Source: Delftia tsuruhatensis NBRC 16741
GTDB taxonomy: Bacteria; Pseudomonadota; Gammaproteobacteria; Burkholderiales; Burkholderiaceae_C
Length of the DNA stretch: 54,814 nucleotides
NCBI RefSeq assembly: GCF_001571325.1
Contig: NZ_BCTO01000068.1
Span: forward strand, 1 to 54,814
Direction: 5' to 3'
Of this stretch, positions 1-8,508 are shown piece after piece. The notes below the pieces were generated by a model. That model was given only the letters and a program-made list of their open reading frames with translations, did not search any database and had not been told where the DNA came from. The translations under genes and the position numbers were made by a program. Numbering within the stretch: position 1 is the first letter of the stretch; each line of letters opens with the position of its first letter.

Positions 1-48
1 AAGAATTTCTTCTTTGCTCCTGACTTGCTGCGATCAGCGAAGCCTTGA

Positions 49-78
49 ATTCTAGCACAGTTTTTAGCGTCGTTGCAA
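49..78 (-). promoter_or_regulatory. Stable-RNA-type promoter P2, reading off the left edge
   Basis: On the minus strand a -35 hexamer TTGCAA (73-78) and a -10 hexamer TAGAAT (49-54) are separated by 18 bp. The -10 lies in the context GTGCTAGAAT and is followed by a GC-rich discriminator. Downstream sequence to position 1 has no ORF start and ends in an A/T-rich leader, as expected for the leader of an rRNA operon or tRNA array lying just outside the window. The promoter elements are seen directly; the identity of the transcript is inferred. Confidence 0.55.
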
Positions 79-140
79 TCAAATTTCTTCGATCTTTTCA
101 ACACCAGCGATCTGCATCGCTCTTTTCAGCAGAGCCTTGC

Positions 141-171
141 ATTGTAGCACGTTTTTTCAACAAGCCGACAA
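141..171 (-). promoter_or_regulatory. Stable-RNA-type promoter P1, tandem with P2
   Basis: On the minus strand a -10 hexamer TACAAT (141-146) sits in the context GTGCTACAAT, closely matching the P2 element 92 bp downstream; both are followed by AAGGCT-like sequence. The candidate -35 is TTGTCG (166-171) with a long 19-bp spacer. Two similar promoters in tandem fit a strongly expressed rRNA or tRNA operon starting beyond the left edge. Confidence 0.45.
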
Positions 172-243
172 GAAGAACTTCGCCACCGCAACCAGAGCAT
201 CAGCCCCAGCCACTTGATCAGGCCACCGAAGCAGCCCTCTCAT

Positions 244-268
244 AAAAAAAGCCACCCTTGCGGGTGGC
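244..268 (-). terminator. Rho-independent terminator after tRNA-Ser
   Basis: A 7-bp GC-rich stem (251-257 with 262-268, loop 258-261) is followed on the minus strand by seven T residues (244-250). It lies 10 bp beyond the tRNA 3' end. A short T run on the other side makes it potentially bidirectional, which would insulate lysC/tRNA-Ser from the promoters to the left. Confidence 0.85.
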
Positions 269-278
269 TTTTTGATTC

Positions 279-371
279 TGGCGGAAACGGAGGGATTCGA
301 ACCCTCGATGAGGCTCTACACCCCATACTCCCTTAGCAGGGGAGCACCTTCGGCCACTCGGTCACGTTTCC
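279..371 (-). tRNA. tRNA-Ser(GCU)
   Basis: The minus strand folds as a class II tRNA. It has a 7-bp acceptor stem (GGAAACG with CGTTTCC), discriminator G and an encoded CCA at 279-281. The anticodon arm has stem CTCCC/GGGAG and loop CTGCTAA, giving anticodon GCU (335-337), followed by a long variable arm and a T arm containing GGTTCGAATCC. The length of 93 nt and the long variable arm are typical of tRNA-Ser. It reads AGC and AGU codons. A terminator follows immediately. Confidence 0.96.
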
Positions 372-382
372 GGAATGACGTT

Positions 383-388
383 ATTGTA
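383..388 (-). promoter_or_regulatory. Possible -10 element for tRNA-Ser
   Basis: TACAAT on the minus strand lies 12 bp upstream of the tRNA 5' end, in the 53-nt gap after lysC. No good -35 is present at 16-18 bp (TTGCCG is 20 bp away). The tRNA may have its own promoter or be read through from lysC. Confidence 0.35.
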
Positions 389-424
389 ACGTGCTTTTTT
401 GCCGGTTTCGGCAAAACATCGATT

Positions 425-1690
425 TTATTCCGTCTTGTCGAGGCCGAAGGCGGTGTGCAGCGCGCGCACGGCCAGCTCCAGGTACTTCTCGTCGATGACG
501 ACGGAGGTCTTGATCTCGGAGGTGGAGATCATCTGGATGTTCACACCTTCCTGGCTCAGCGCACGGAACATGGTGGAGGCCACGCCCACATGGCTGCGCA
601 TGCCGATGCCGACGATGCTGACCTTGGCGATGTTGGGATTGCCGACGACTTCGGAGGCACCCAGGGCAGGCACGACCTTGTCACGCAGCAGTTCCATGGC
701 GCGCTGGTAGTCGCCCTGGCTGACGGTGAAGCTGAAGTCGGTTTTGCCTTCCTTGCTGATGTTCTGGATGATCACATCGACTTCGATGTTGGCGTCGGCC
801 ACCGGGCCCAGGATGCCGTAGGCGATGCCGGGGGTGTCGGGCACGCCGAGAACGGAGATCTTGGCTTCGCCGCGGTTGAATGCGATGCCGGATACGACGG
901 CCTTTTCCATTTTTTCGTCTTCCTCAAAAGTAATCAGCGTGCCGGAGGTGGACTCTTCCTCCAGGTCGATGTCCCAGGGCGTGAAGCTGGAGAGCACACG
1001 CATGGGCACCTTGTACTTGCCGGCAAATTCCACGGAGCGGATTTGCAGCACCTTGGAGCCGAGGCTGGCCATCTCCAGCATTTCCTCGAAGCTCACGGTG
1101 TTCAGGCGCTTGGCGGCCTGCACCACGCGCGGGTCGGTGGTGTAGACGCCATCCACGTCGGTGTAGATCAGGCATTCGGCCGCCTTCAGCGCCGCAGCCA
1201 CGGCCACAGCCGAGGTGTCGGAGCCGCCACGGCCGAGCGTGGTGACGTGACCGTTGGGATCAATACCCTGGAAGCCGGTGATGATGACCACGCGGCCAGC
1301 GTCGAGTTCGGCGCGAACGCGCTTGTCATCGATGGACTCGATGCGCGCCTTGGTGAAGCTGCTGTCCGTGCGCACGGGAACCTGCCAGCCCGAGAAGCTG
1401 ATGGCTTCCAGGCCTTCGGCCTGCAGCGCAATGGCCAGCAGTGCCGACGACGCCTGCTCGCCCGTGGAGGCGAGCATGTCGAGTTCACGGTAGTACGCCG
1501 TTTTGGCCGAGCTGGGAGCCAGCTCGCTGGCCAGGCCCAGCAGACGGTTGGTTTCGCCACTCATGGCGCTGGGGACGACCACCATCTGGTGACCGGCCCT
1601 AGCCCACTTGGCCACGCGCTTGGCAACGTTGCGGATGCGCTCTGTCGAGCCCATCGAGGTGCCGCCGTATTTATGAACGATCAGTGCCAT
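425..1690 (-). CDS. lysC: Aspartate kinase
   Basis: Phosphorylates aspartate in the first step of the aspartate pathway (lysine/diaminopimelate, threonine, methionine) in the cytoplasm. The 421-residue protein starts with the amino-acid kinase signature KYGGTS (residues 7-12). The catalytic domain spans roughly 1-245 and the C-terminal third carries two ACT modules, starting near 265, that normally mediate feedback inhibition. Length matches the monofunctional LysC type (about 405-425 aa). The ATG at 1690 is the first residue of the conserved start. It lies downstream of tilS on the same strand with a 176-bp gap, and directly upstream of tRNA-Ser. A meso-DAP dehydrogenase at 35-36 kb acts in the same pathway. 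Confidence 0.97.
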   Translation of the reverse strand: MALIVHKYGGTSMGSTERIRNVAKRVAKWARAGHQMVVVPSAMSGETNRLLGLASELAPSSAKTAYYRELDMLASTGEQASSALLAIALQAEGLEAISFSGWQVPVRTDSSFTKARIESIDDKRVRAELDAGRVVIITGFQGIDPNGHVTTLGRGGSDTSAVAVAAALKAAECLIYTDVDGVYTTDPRVVQAAKRLNTVSFEEMLEMASLGSKVLQIRSVEFAGKYKVPMRVLSSFTPWDIDLEEESTSGTLITFEEDEKMEKAVVSGIAFNRGEAKISVLGVPDTPGIAYGILGPVADANIEVDVIIQNISKEGKTDFSFTVSQGDYQRAMELLRDKVVPALGASEVVGNPNIAKVSIVGIGMRSHVGVASTMFRALSQEGVNIQMISTSEIKTSVVIDEKYLELAVRALHTAFGLDKTE

Positions 1691-1866
1691 TGGATATCAG
1701 GGTGACGAAACTGCTAGGCACGGCGCTGTACGACAGGGGGTGCTTGTGCAAGCCAGGTGCTCAAGAGGACTGCGCATGTAGCGAAATGTCCGTCCAGACC
1801 CGTCTTGCGCAAGCCATTTGGTTTTGGCGCGCCGCCGGTTTTCGTGCAAAGTTGGACCAAAACCTG

Positions 1867-2898
1867 TCAATTGTACCAATCGAGCACTGACCCCAGGCGC
1901 CGTACAAAACCCCTGCCCATCTTGAGATGGATGCGGTGGCCTCGCGTACGGCAAACGCCGACCTGCGCGAGCAGTTGATCGAGCTGCGCGGCGCTCGGGG
2001 TGGTGGCATGCACGCTGCGCAGCCAGTGGCGCAGCACATTGGCCTGGCGCGCCGGGCTCAGCGCCTGCAATGCGGCGATGCGGGGCGGGTTGCCCACCGC
2101 ACCCAGGTCGGCCTGGGCCATCTCCTGCAGGAGCTCGGCCGCTTCGGCGCAATGCCGGCTGCTGCGCGCAAAGGTGGCGCGAAACTGGGGGAAGGCCTGG
2201 TGCAACGCCGGCAGCAACTGGGCGCGGATGCGATTGCGGGTGTAGCGGGCATCGGCATTGGAAGGGTCTTCCACCCACTCCTGGCCGCGCGCAGCAAGCC
2301 AGTCCCGCAATACCTGGCCAGGCAGATCAAGCAGCGGTCGATACCACGCAAGTCCCGCCCTGCTCCACTGCGCCGGCATGGCGGCCAGCCCCGCAACGCC
2401 GGCGCCGCGCGACAGTGCCAGCAGCAGCGTCTCGACCTGGTCGTCGGCATGCTGCGCCAGGGCCAGGCTGCGAACGGCAGGCATGGGCACACCGCCCTGC
2501 GCAGGCCAGGGCTCGGTGGCGGCCTTGATCAACGTGGCATAGCGCAACTGACGCGCCGCATCCTCAGGGCTTTGGCCCGGCGCGTGGCGCGCATCCACGC
2601 GGCAGATCTTCAAGGGGACGGCATGCTGCGCACAGGTTTTTTCACACTGGAGCACAAAGGCATCGGCGGCCGACTGCAAGCCGTGGTGCACATGGATGGC
2701 GACGACCTGGCCCGGCCAGCGCTCGGCGCAGGCCAGCAGCAACGCAGTGGAGTCCGCTCCGCCGCTGAAGGCAACGGCCAGCGGCAGCGGTGGCGCAAAG
2801 CGCTGGATGGCAGCACCCAAGGCGGCGCCTGACGCGACGCCTGACTCGGCGTCTGGCGAGGTGCCCGGCAGGTTCTGCGGCAGGTCGGTGATCGGCAT
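1867..2898 (-). CDS. tilS: tRNA(Ile)-lysidine synthase
   Basis: Modifies C34 of the CAU-anticodon tRNA-Ile to lysidine so that it reads AUA and accepts isoleucine. The PP-loop ATP-binding motif SGGADS is at residues 45-50, in an N-type ATP pyrophosphatase fold. The C-terminal part is short: 343 aa against about 430 in E. coli, as is common where the C-terminal domain is reduced. The start is uncertain. ATG at 2898 is used here; GTG at 2904 is in frame and neither has a clear ribosome site. A terminator between accA and tilS (2948-2980) suggests an independent promoter in the short gap. Confidence 0.9.
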   Translation of the reverse strand: MPITDLPQNLPGTSPDAESGVASGAALGAAIQRFAPPLPLAVAFSGGADSTALLLACAERWPGQVVAIHVHHGLQSAADAFVLQCEKTCAQHAVPLKICRVDARHAPGQSPEDAARQLRYATLIKAATEPWPAQGGVPMPAVRSLALAQHADDQVETLLLALSRGAGVAGLAAMPAQWSRAGLAWYRPLLDLPGQVLRDWLAARGQEWVEDPSNADARYTRNRIRAQLLPALHQAFPQFRATFARSSRHCAEAAELLQEMAQADLGAVGNPPRIAALQALSPARQANVLRHWLRSVHATTPSAAQLDQLLAQVGVCRTRGHRIHLKMGRGFVRRLGSVLDWYN

Positions 2899-2947
2899 TT
2901 CCACAGGCTTGGATCATGTATGCCAGGACTCAGGCCGAGTCCCGGCA

Positions 2948-2980
2948 CAAAAAGAAAACGGCTCCCACAGGGGAGCCGTT
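2948..2980 (-). terminator. Rho-independent terminator after accA
   Basis: A 10-bp perfect stem (2957-2966 with 2971-2980, loop ACAG) is followed on the minus strand by a T-rich tract interrupted by one C. It sits 28 bp after the accA stop codon. Confidence 0.85.
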
Positions 2981-3007
2981 CAGTGTGCCAGAGCGTGGCG
3001 CCGTCCT

Positions 3008-3985
3008 TCAGCGATTGTCTGCCTTGGTGTCGGCGAAACGGCCGTAGCTTTGCAGGCGCTCGTAGCGGCGGTCCTGCAGTTCCTTGGGCTTGAGGTCGGC
3101 CAGCTGGCGGTAGGCATCGCCCAGCGCACGCTTGAGGAAGGCGGCCATTTGCTTGGGGTCGCGGTGGGCGCCGCCCACGGGCTCGTTGACGATCTTGTCC
3201 ACCAGGCCCAGGGCCTTGAGGCGGTGGGCCGTGATGCCCATGGCATCGGCCGCGTCCTGGGCCTTCTCGCCGGTCTTCCAGAGGATGGAGGCGCAGCCTT
3301 CCGGGCTGATCACGGAGTAGACGGCGTATTGCAGCATCAGCACCTGGTCGGCAACGGCAATGGCCAGTGCGCCGCCCGAGCCGCCTTCACCGATGACGGT
3401 GGTGATGATGGGGGTCTGCAGCTGTGCCATTTCGTAGATGTTGCGGCCGATGGCTTCGGACTGGCCGCGCTCCTCGGCCTCGATGCCGGGGAAAGCGCCG
3501 GGCGTGTCCACGAAGGTGAAGACCGGCAGGCCGAACTTCTCGGCCGTCTTCATGAGACGCAGGGCCTTGCGGTAGCCCTCGGGGCGCGTCATGCCGAAGT
3601 TGCGCAGCGTGCGCTCCTTGGTGTCGCGGCCCTTCTGGTGGCCGATGACCATGCAGGACATGCCATTGAAGCGCGCCAGCCCGCCCACGATGGACTGGTC
3701 GTCGGCAAAGTGCCGGTCGCCGTGCATCTCGATGAAGTCGGTGAAGCAGTCGCGCACATAGTCCAGCGTGTAGGGACGCTCGGTATGGCGCGCGATCTTG
3801 GTGATCTGCCAGGGCGAGAGGTCGCTGTAGATGTCCTTGGTCAGCTGCAGGCTCTTTTTGCTGAGCTGCTCGATCTCTTCCGAGATGTCGACTGCGCTTT
3901 CGGTCTGCACGTAGCGCAGTTCCTCGATTTTGGATTCGAGCTCGGCAATGGGCTGCTCAAAATCCAGAAAGTTCTTTTTCGCCAA
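3008..3985 (-). CDS. accA: Acetyl-CoA carboxylase carboxyltransferase subunit alpha
   Basis: With AccD it forms the carboxyltransferase that moves CO2 from biotin-BCCP to acetyl-CoA, the committed step of fatty acid synthesis. The 325-residue protein begins AKKNFLDFEQPI, typical of AccA, and contains the crotonase-fold motifs GEGGSGGALA and SPEGCASILW. The start is a TTG at 3985: AAGGAG is centred about 9 nt upstream, there is no ATG in frame nearby, and family length (about 320 aa) fits. It lies 83 bp downstream of alkA on the same strand and ends at a strong terminator. The TTG may keep translation moderate, which is an inference. Confidence 0.96.
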   Translation of the reverse strand: MAKKNFLDFEQPIAELESKIEELRYVQTESAVDISEEIEQLSKKSLQLTKDIYSDLSPWQITKIARHTERPYTLDYVRDCFTDFIEMHGDRHFADDQSIVGGLARFNGMSCMVIGHQKGRDTKERTLRNFGMTRPEGYRKALRLMKTAEKFGLPVFTFVDTPGAFPGIEAEERGQSEAIGRNIYEMAQLQTPIITTVIGEGGSGGALAIAVADQVLMLQYAVYSVISPEGCASILWKTGEKAQDAADAMGITAHRLKALGLVDKIVNEPVGGAHRDPKQMAAFLKRALGDAYRQLADLKPKELQDRRYERLQSYGRFADTKADNR

Positions 3986-4068
3986 CTTGTTTCTCCTTGT
4001 CCCAGCCAGGCACGGTGCATGCGTTCCGGCCGGAAAACGGGGGTTGATCGGGTGTGATCGGTTTGTCT

Positions 4069-4878
4069 TCAGGCGGCAGGCTGCGTCTCGAGCGAGCGCC
4101 AAATATACCAAGTCGCCACGGTGCACCACGGCTTCCAGGCCTCGGCAACCTCGCGCGCCTCGCTGCGGCTGACGGGGTCGCCTGAAAAATAGTTCTGGCT
4201 GATGCCCGAGATCAGGCCTGCATCGTCCAGCGGCAGCACATTGGGCCGCTGCAGGTAGAAGATGAGGAACATCTCGGCCGTCCACCGGCCCACGCCGCGG
4301 ATGGACATGAGCTCGGCCACGATGGCTTCGTCGCTCATGCCCTGCCAGTCGTCCTGGTGCAGGCGGTGCTCGGTGAAGTGCATGGCCAAGTCCACCAGGT
4401 AGTCCACCTTGCGGGCGGACAGGCCCACGGCGCGCATGTCGTCCACCTTGAGCTTGAGCACCAGGTCAGGCGTCATCCGCGCAGGCAGGCGTGCGAACTT
4501 GTTCCACAGCGTCTGCGCGGCCTTCATCGAGATCTGCTGGCCCACGATGGAGCGCGCCAGCGTGGCAAAGGCATCGCCACCGGGCTGCAGGGCCAGGTGG
4601 GCAAAGCGCGGGATCAGGCGCTTCATCACGCGGTCGCGCCGCACGAGCTGGCGGCAGGCCTCGGCCCAGTAGGCAGGCGCGCCTTCGGGAGGCGCGGGCA
4701 GCGATATCTTGGCCTTGGGCGTGGCGGCAGCGGCCGCTGCGGCGGCAGGCGGCGAGCCTGCGCGCGCACCCAGCGTCACCACCGGCAGCGGGGCCGGTTG
4801 CTGTTCGGGCACGGGCAGATCGGCCACCAGCGGCAACTGCTCGAAATCCATGGTGTCCAGGGGTTTGGCGGAGGCCAT
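4069..4878 (-). CDS. alkA: DNA-3-methyladenine glycosylase II-like (HhH-GPD) protein
   Basis: Base-excision repair glycosylase that removes alkylated purines. The HhH-GPD core is in the C-terminal two thirds: the hairpin SIRGVGRWTAEMF, then the LPLDDAGL segment containing the catalytic Asp. The first 90 residues are Pro/Ala-rich with an Ala run and are probably a disordered extension. ATG 4878 is chosen because GGGGAGG lies 7 nt upstream; the result is 269 aa. It sits 49 bp after cysS and 83 bp before accA, probably in one transcript. E. coli AlkA has an extra N-terminal domain missing here, so it is nearer the compact MAG/AlkA2 type. Confidence 0.88.
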   Translation of the reverse strand: MASAKPLDTMDFEQLPLVADLPVPEQQPAPLPVVTLGARAGSPPAAAAAAAATPKAKISLPAPPEGAPAYWAEACRQLVRRDRVMKRLIPRFAHLALQPGGDAFATLARSIVGQQISMKAAQTLWNKFARLPARMTPDLVLKLKVDDMRAVGLSARKVDYLVDLAMHFTEHRLHQDDWQGMSDEAIVAELMSIRGVGRWTAEMFLIFYLQRPNVLPLDDAGLISGISQNYFSGDPVSRSEAREVAEAWKPWCTVATWYIWRSLETQPAA

Positions 4879-4927
4879 CAAAGCACCTCCCCGCACCTGG
4901 CGCGGCACGTCTGGCAAGGCATACGGA

Positions 4928-6313
4928 TCAGCCCTTGGCGGCTGCCTCCCAGGTCGTGCCTGCAGGGGAGTCCTTGAGCACGATGCCCTGTTCCAGCAGG
5001 GCCTTGCGGATACGGTCGGCCTCGGCCCAGTCCTTGGCCGCCTTGGCAGCTGCGCGTGCGGCAATCTGCGCCTCGATGGCGGCGGCATCCACATCTGCCG
5101 CTCCTGCCTGCAGGAAGGCCTGGGGGTCGCCCTGCAGCAAGCCCAGGCATCCGGCCAGGGCCTTGAGCAGGCCCGCCGTCTCGGCGCTCTTGCTGCGATT
5201 GACTTCTGCAGCCAGCTCGAACAGCACGGCCACGGCCTCGGGCGTGCCGAAGTCCTCGTCCATGGCAGCCTTGAAGCGCGCGGCAGCGGGATGATTCCAG
5301 TCGATGGCGACCTCGGCAGGGGCCACCAGGCTCAGCGCCGTGTACAGGCGCTTGAGCGCGCCGCGCGCATCGTTCAGATGCACGTCGCTGTAGTTCAGCG
5401 GGCTGCGGTAGTGGCTGCGCACGACGAAGAAGCGAACGGTCTCTGCGTCGTATTCCTTGAGCACGTCGCGGATGGTGAAGAAGTTGCCCAGCGACTTGGA
5501 CATCTTCTCGTTGTCCACGTTGATGAAGCCGTTGTGCATCCAGACCTGCGAGAAAGGCTTGCCGGTCGCGCCTTCGCTCTGGGCAATCTCGTTTTCGTGG
5601 TGCGGGAACTGCAGATCGGCACCGCCACCGTGGATGTCGAAGCTCTCGCCCAGCATCTCGCAGCCCATGGCCGAGCACTCGATGTGCCAGCCCGGCCGGC
5701 CCGCGCCCCAGGGGCTGGCCCACTTGACCTCATCGGGCTCGCTGGGCTTGGCGCTTTTCCACAGCACGAAGTCCAGCGGGTCCTGCTTGCCGTCCTGCAC
5801 GGCCACGCGTTCGCCGGCCTGCAATTCGTCCAGCGACTTGCCCGACAGCTTGCCGTAGCCGGGGAACTTGCGCACGGCAAAGTTCACGTCGCCATCGCTG
5901 CCCTGGTAGGCCAGGCCCTTGTCCTGCAGGCGGCCGATCATGGACAGCATCTGCGGCACGTATTCGGTGGCGCGCGGCTCATGCGTGGGGCGTTCGATGC
6001 CCAGGGCGTCGGCGTCCTGGTGCAGCGCGTCGATCATGCGGTCGGTCAGCGAACGAATGGTCTCGCCGTTCTCCACGGCACGACGGATGATCTTGTCGTC
6101 GATATCGGTGATGTTGCGCACATAGGTCACGCGATTTCCGCTGGCCCGAAGCCAGCGCTGCACCACGTCGAAAGCGACCATGGAGCGCGCGTGTCCCAGG
6201 TGGCACAGGTCGTACACGGTCATGCCGCACACATACATGCGCACATGGCCCGGTTCGATTGGCGAAAACGCTTCCAATGCACGCGACAGCGTGTTGTAGA
6301 TACGCAAACTCAT
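4928..6313 (-). CDS. cysS: Cysteinyl-tRNA synthetase
   Basis: Charges tRNA-Cys in the cytoplasm. This class I synthetase has the HIGH-type motif HLGH at residues 38-41 and KMSKS at 270-274. Expected zinc ligands are present (Cys29, Cys213, His238, Glu242, matching the known E. coli positions with an offset of 1-4). Length 461 aa equals the E. coli enzyme. It is the first gene of the minus-strand group cysS-alkA-accA and is divergent from the TPR gene across a 204-bp region. Confidence 0.98.
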   Translation of the reverse strand: MSLRIYNTLSRALEAFSPIEPGHVRMYVCGMTVYDLCHLGHARSMVAFDVVQRWLRASGNRVTYVRNITDIDDKIIRRAVENGETIRSLTDRMIDALHQDADALGIERPTHEPRATEYVPQMLSMIGRLQDKGLAYQGSDGDVNFAVRKFPGYGKLSGKSLDELQAGERVAVQDGKQDPLDFVLWKSAKPSEPDEVKWASPWGAGRPGWHIECSAMGCEMLGESFDIHGGGADLQFPHHENEIAQSEGATGKPFSQVWMHNGFINVDNEKMSKSLGNFFTIRDVLKEYDAETVRFFVVRSHYRSPLNYSDVHLNDARGALKRLYTALSLVAPAEVAIDWNHPAAARFKAAMDEDFGTPEAVAVLFELAAEVNRSKSAETAGLLKALAGCLGLLQGDPQAFLQAGAADVDAAAIEAQIAARAAAKAAKDWAEADRIRKALLEQGIVLKDSPAGTTWEAAAKG

Positions 6314-6453
6314 GGATGTTCATCAGGGGAGAAAGGGCCGCTGCAGGGGGCGCGTCCCACGCGCCGCCGGACCCTTGGCGCCGATGCAGGCATGCTCAGC
6401 AGGGAGCAGGAGCGGCAGGCGCAGAGCCCGTGTGACCCAGCACACCCCTCAGC

Positions 6454-6459
6454 TACAAT
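6454..6459 (+). promoter_or_regulatory. Candidate -10 element for the TPR/ppiA group
   Basis: TACAAT at 6454-6459 lies 58 bp before the TPR start codon. The sequence 17 bp upstream (TGTGAC, 6431-6436) is only a weak -35. A second A/T hexamer, TATAAG, lies shortly downstream. Confidence 0.35.
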
Positions 6460-6517
6460 TCACAGCAGTATAAGCCCGCGCCGCGGGGCGTTTCCCCGAG
6501 GCCCCGAAAGCACCTAC

Positions 6518-7051
6518 ATGCCTCTACGCAACTCGTTTCGCTCCGCCCTGCGCCTCGCGGCACTGGCGGCCCTGCTCGCAACAGGCCACGCCCACGCCGA
6601 CGACTATACGGAAGTGAACCAGTTGCTGCGCAACGGCAAAAGCACCCAGGCCCTGGCACGCGCCGAAGCCTATCTTGCCAAGAACGCACGCGACCCCCAG
6701 ATGCGCTTTCTCAAGGCCGTGGCCCTGACCGACAGCGGCAAGACCGACGAGGCCATCGCCGCGCTGAACCAGCTCATCGAGGACTACCCCGAGCTTCCCG
6801 AGCCCTACAACAACCTGGCCGTCATCTACGCAGGCCAGAACCAGCTCGACAAGGCCCGCTCCGCCCTGGAGTCGGCCGTGCGCAACAACCCCAACTACGG
6901 CGTTGCCTACGAGAATCTGGGCGACATCCACGCCCGCCTGGCCTACGAGGCCTACGGCAAGGCACAAGGCCTGGACGGCCGTGCTGCCAGCGTGCGGCCC
7001 AAGCTCAAGCTGCTGCGCGAATTGCTGGCTCCAGTCACCGGCACCAAATAG
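6518..7051 (+). CDS. Periplasmic tetratricopeptide-repeat protein
   Basis: 177 residues. A signal peptide occupies about residues 1-27 (basic n-region, Ala/Leu core, AHA-DD cleavage). At least two TPR units follow, visible as the pattern PYNNLAVIYAGQNQLDKARSALESAV and the next repeat YENLGDIHARLAYEAYGKA. TPRs bind partner proteins, and this one probably works in the periplasm. It is directly upstream of the two cyclophilin genes on the same strand, so it may be expressed with periplasmic folding factors. The exact role is unknown. Confidence 0.85.
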   Translation: MPLRNSFRSALRLAALAALLATGHAHADDYTEVNQLLRNGKSTQALARAEAYLAKNARDPQMRFLKAVALTDSGKTDEAIAALNQLIEDYPELPEPYNNLAVIYAGQNQLDKARSALESAVRNNPNYGVAYENLGDIHARLAYEAYGKAQGLDGRAASVRPKLKLLRELLAPVTGTK

Positions 7052-7199
7052 AAGACACGGCCCACACGCACGACCCCGGCGCCCAGGCACGGCGGTCTGC
7101 GCGCCATTTGGGTCTTGCCACGCCTGCGCGCACGCGCAGGAACCTGCCCGGGTTTTCCCACTCCATCCCCCAGCCCTTTGGCTTTCTCAGGAGATTTGC

Positions 7200-7787
7200 A
7201 TGACCACACGCCGCATTGCGTCGCTTTCCCTGGCCGGCATGGCCCTGGCCGCTTCCCTTTGCACCGCCCTGCCCGCCATGGCGCAGAACGCCACACCCAA
7301 GGTGCAGCTCAAGACCAGCATGGGCGACATCGTGCTGGAGCTGAACGAGGCCAAGGCCCCCAAGACTGTGGCCAACTTCATGCAGTACGTGCGCGACAAG
7401 CACTATGACGGCACGGTGTTCCACCGCGTGATGGACGGCTTCATGATCCAGGGCGGCGGCATGGACGCCAGCCTCAAGGAAAAGCCCACGCGCGCGCCGA
7501 TTCCGCTGGAAGCGGACAACGGTCTCAAGAATGACCGGGGCACCATCGCCATGGCGCGCACGGGCAATCCCAACTCGGCCACCTCGCAGTTCTTCATCAA
7601 CGTGGTGAACAACGACATGCTCAACGCACCCAAGCCTGACGGACACGGCTACGCCGTCTTCGGCCGCGTGGTCCAGGGCATGGATGTGGTGGACAAAATC
7701 CGCACGGTGGCCACGGGCAACCAGGGCATGCACCAGAATGTACCCACCAAGCCGGTGACCATCCTCTCGGCCACCGAAGTCAAGTAA
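7200..7787 (+). CDS. ppiA: Secreted cyclophilin-type peptidyl-prolyl isomerase
   Basis: Catalyses cis-trans isomerisation of Xaa-Pro bonds in exported proteins. The 195-residue protein has a signal peptide ending in LPAMA-QN (about residue 26) followed by a single cyclophilin domain. Characteristic motifs are FHRVMDGFMIQGG, the MARTGNPNSATSQFFIN block and HGYAVFGRV. AGGAG precedes the ATG by 7 nt. It is followed 57 bp later by a cytoplasmic paralogue (ppiB) that shares most of the domain, indicating a tandem duplication followed by division between compartments. Confidence 0.95.
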   Translation: MTTRRIASLSLAGMALAASLCTALPAMAQNATPKVQLKTSMGDIVLELNEAKAPKTVANFMQYVRDKHYDGTVFHRVMDGFMIQGGGMDASLKEKPTRAPIPLEADNGLKNDRGTIAMARTGNPNSATSQFFINVVNNDMLNAPKPDGHGYAVFGRVVQGMDVVDKIRTVATGNQGMHQNVPTKPVTILSATEVK

Positions 7788-7844
7788 ACCGCGCGCCGCG
7801 CCCAGCGTGGCACGCCCCTGCCCTCCACCCAACAAGGAATCGCC

Positions 7845-8351
7845 ATGAGCAATCCCCAAGTCGAACTCCACATCGCCGACCACGGCGTCATCACCCTCGA
7901 ACTCGACGCCGCCAAGGCCCCCAAGAGCACCGAGAACTTCCTGGCCTATGTGAACAAGGGCCACTACGACAACACCATCTTCCATCGCATCATCGATGGC
8001 TTCATGATCCAGGGCGGCGGCTTCGAGCCCGGCATGAAGCAAAAGGGCACCGATGCGCCCATCGAGAACGAGGCCAAGAACGGCCTGAAGAACGACAAGT
8101 ACACCATCGCCATGGCCCGTACCGGCGACCCGCACTCGGCCACCGCCCAGTTCTTCATCAACGTGGCCGACAACGGCTTCCTGAACCACACCTCGCCCAG
8201 CGCCCAGGGCTGGGGCTATGCCGTGTTCGGCAAGGTGGTCAAGGGCACCGAGATCGTGGACAAGCTTCGTGGCGTGAAGACCGGCCGCAACGGCGGCCAC
8301 CAGGACGTGCCCAAGGATGACGTGATCATCGAAAAGGCCGTGGCCCTGTAA
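7845..8351 (+). CDS. ppiB: Cytoplasmic cyclophilin-type peptidyl-prolyl isomerase
   Basis: A single cyclophilin domain of 168 residues with no signal peptide, so cytoplasmic. It keeps the same active-site blocks as its neighbour (FHRIIDGFMIQGG, MARTGDPHSATAQFFIN) and the WGYAVFGKVV segment. A good ribosome site (AAGGA, 6 nt before ATG) is present. A GC-rich hairpin follows at 8371-8399 and probably ends this transcript. Confidence 0.96.
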   Translation: MSNPQVELHIADHGVITLELDAAKAPKSTENFLAYVNKGHYDNTIFHRIIDGFMIQGGGFEPGMKQKGTDAPIENEAKNGLKNDKYTIAMARTGDPHSATAQFFINVADNGFLNHTSPSAQGWGYAVFGKVVKGTEIVDKLRGVKTGRNGGHQDVPKDDVIIEKAVAL

Positions 8352-8370
8352 TCAGGCGCCCTTCCGACAA

Positions 8371-8399
8371 GGCGGCTGCCCCCTTGGCGTGCAGCCGCC
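8371..8399 (+). terminator. Hairpin after ppiB (weak T tract)
   Basis: A perfect 9-bp inverted repeat (8371-8379 with 8391-8399, 11-nt loop) begins 20 bp after the ppiB stop codon. It is followed by only scattered T residues, so it may be a weak terminator or an mRNA 3'-end stabiliser. Confidence 0.5.
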
Positions 8400-8508
8400 C
8401 TGTTGTCCATGCACATGGCCCACCCCTGTCCGTGCCCATGGACAACAGCCCTGCTCCAGAGCCCTCCCAAGCCTTCATGCAGCGCCCTTGCCGGGCGCGC
8501 ACCCGCCC

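Noticed and set aside
45..245. 66-codon plus-strand ORF at the left edge
   Set aside because: It lies in promoter-like DNA, has no ribosome site, and the minus-strand promoters and terminator explain the sequence better.
272..1705. 477-codon plus-strand open frame opposite lysC
   Set aside because: It is the antisense shadow of lysC in high-GC DNA: no family resemblance, Gly/His/Asp-rich composition, and it runs across the tRNA.
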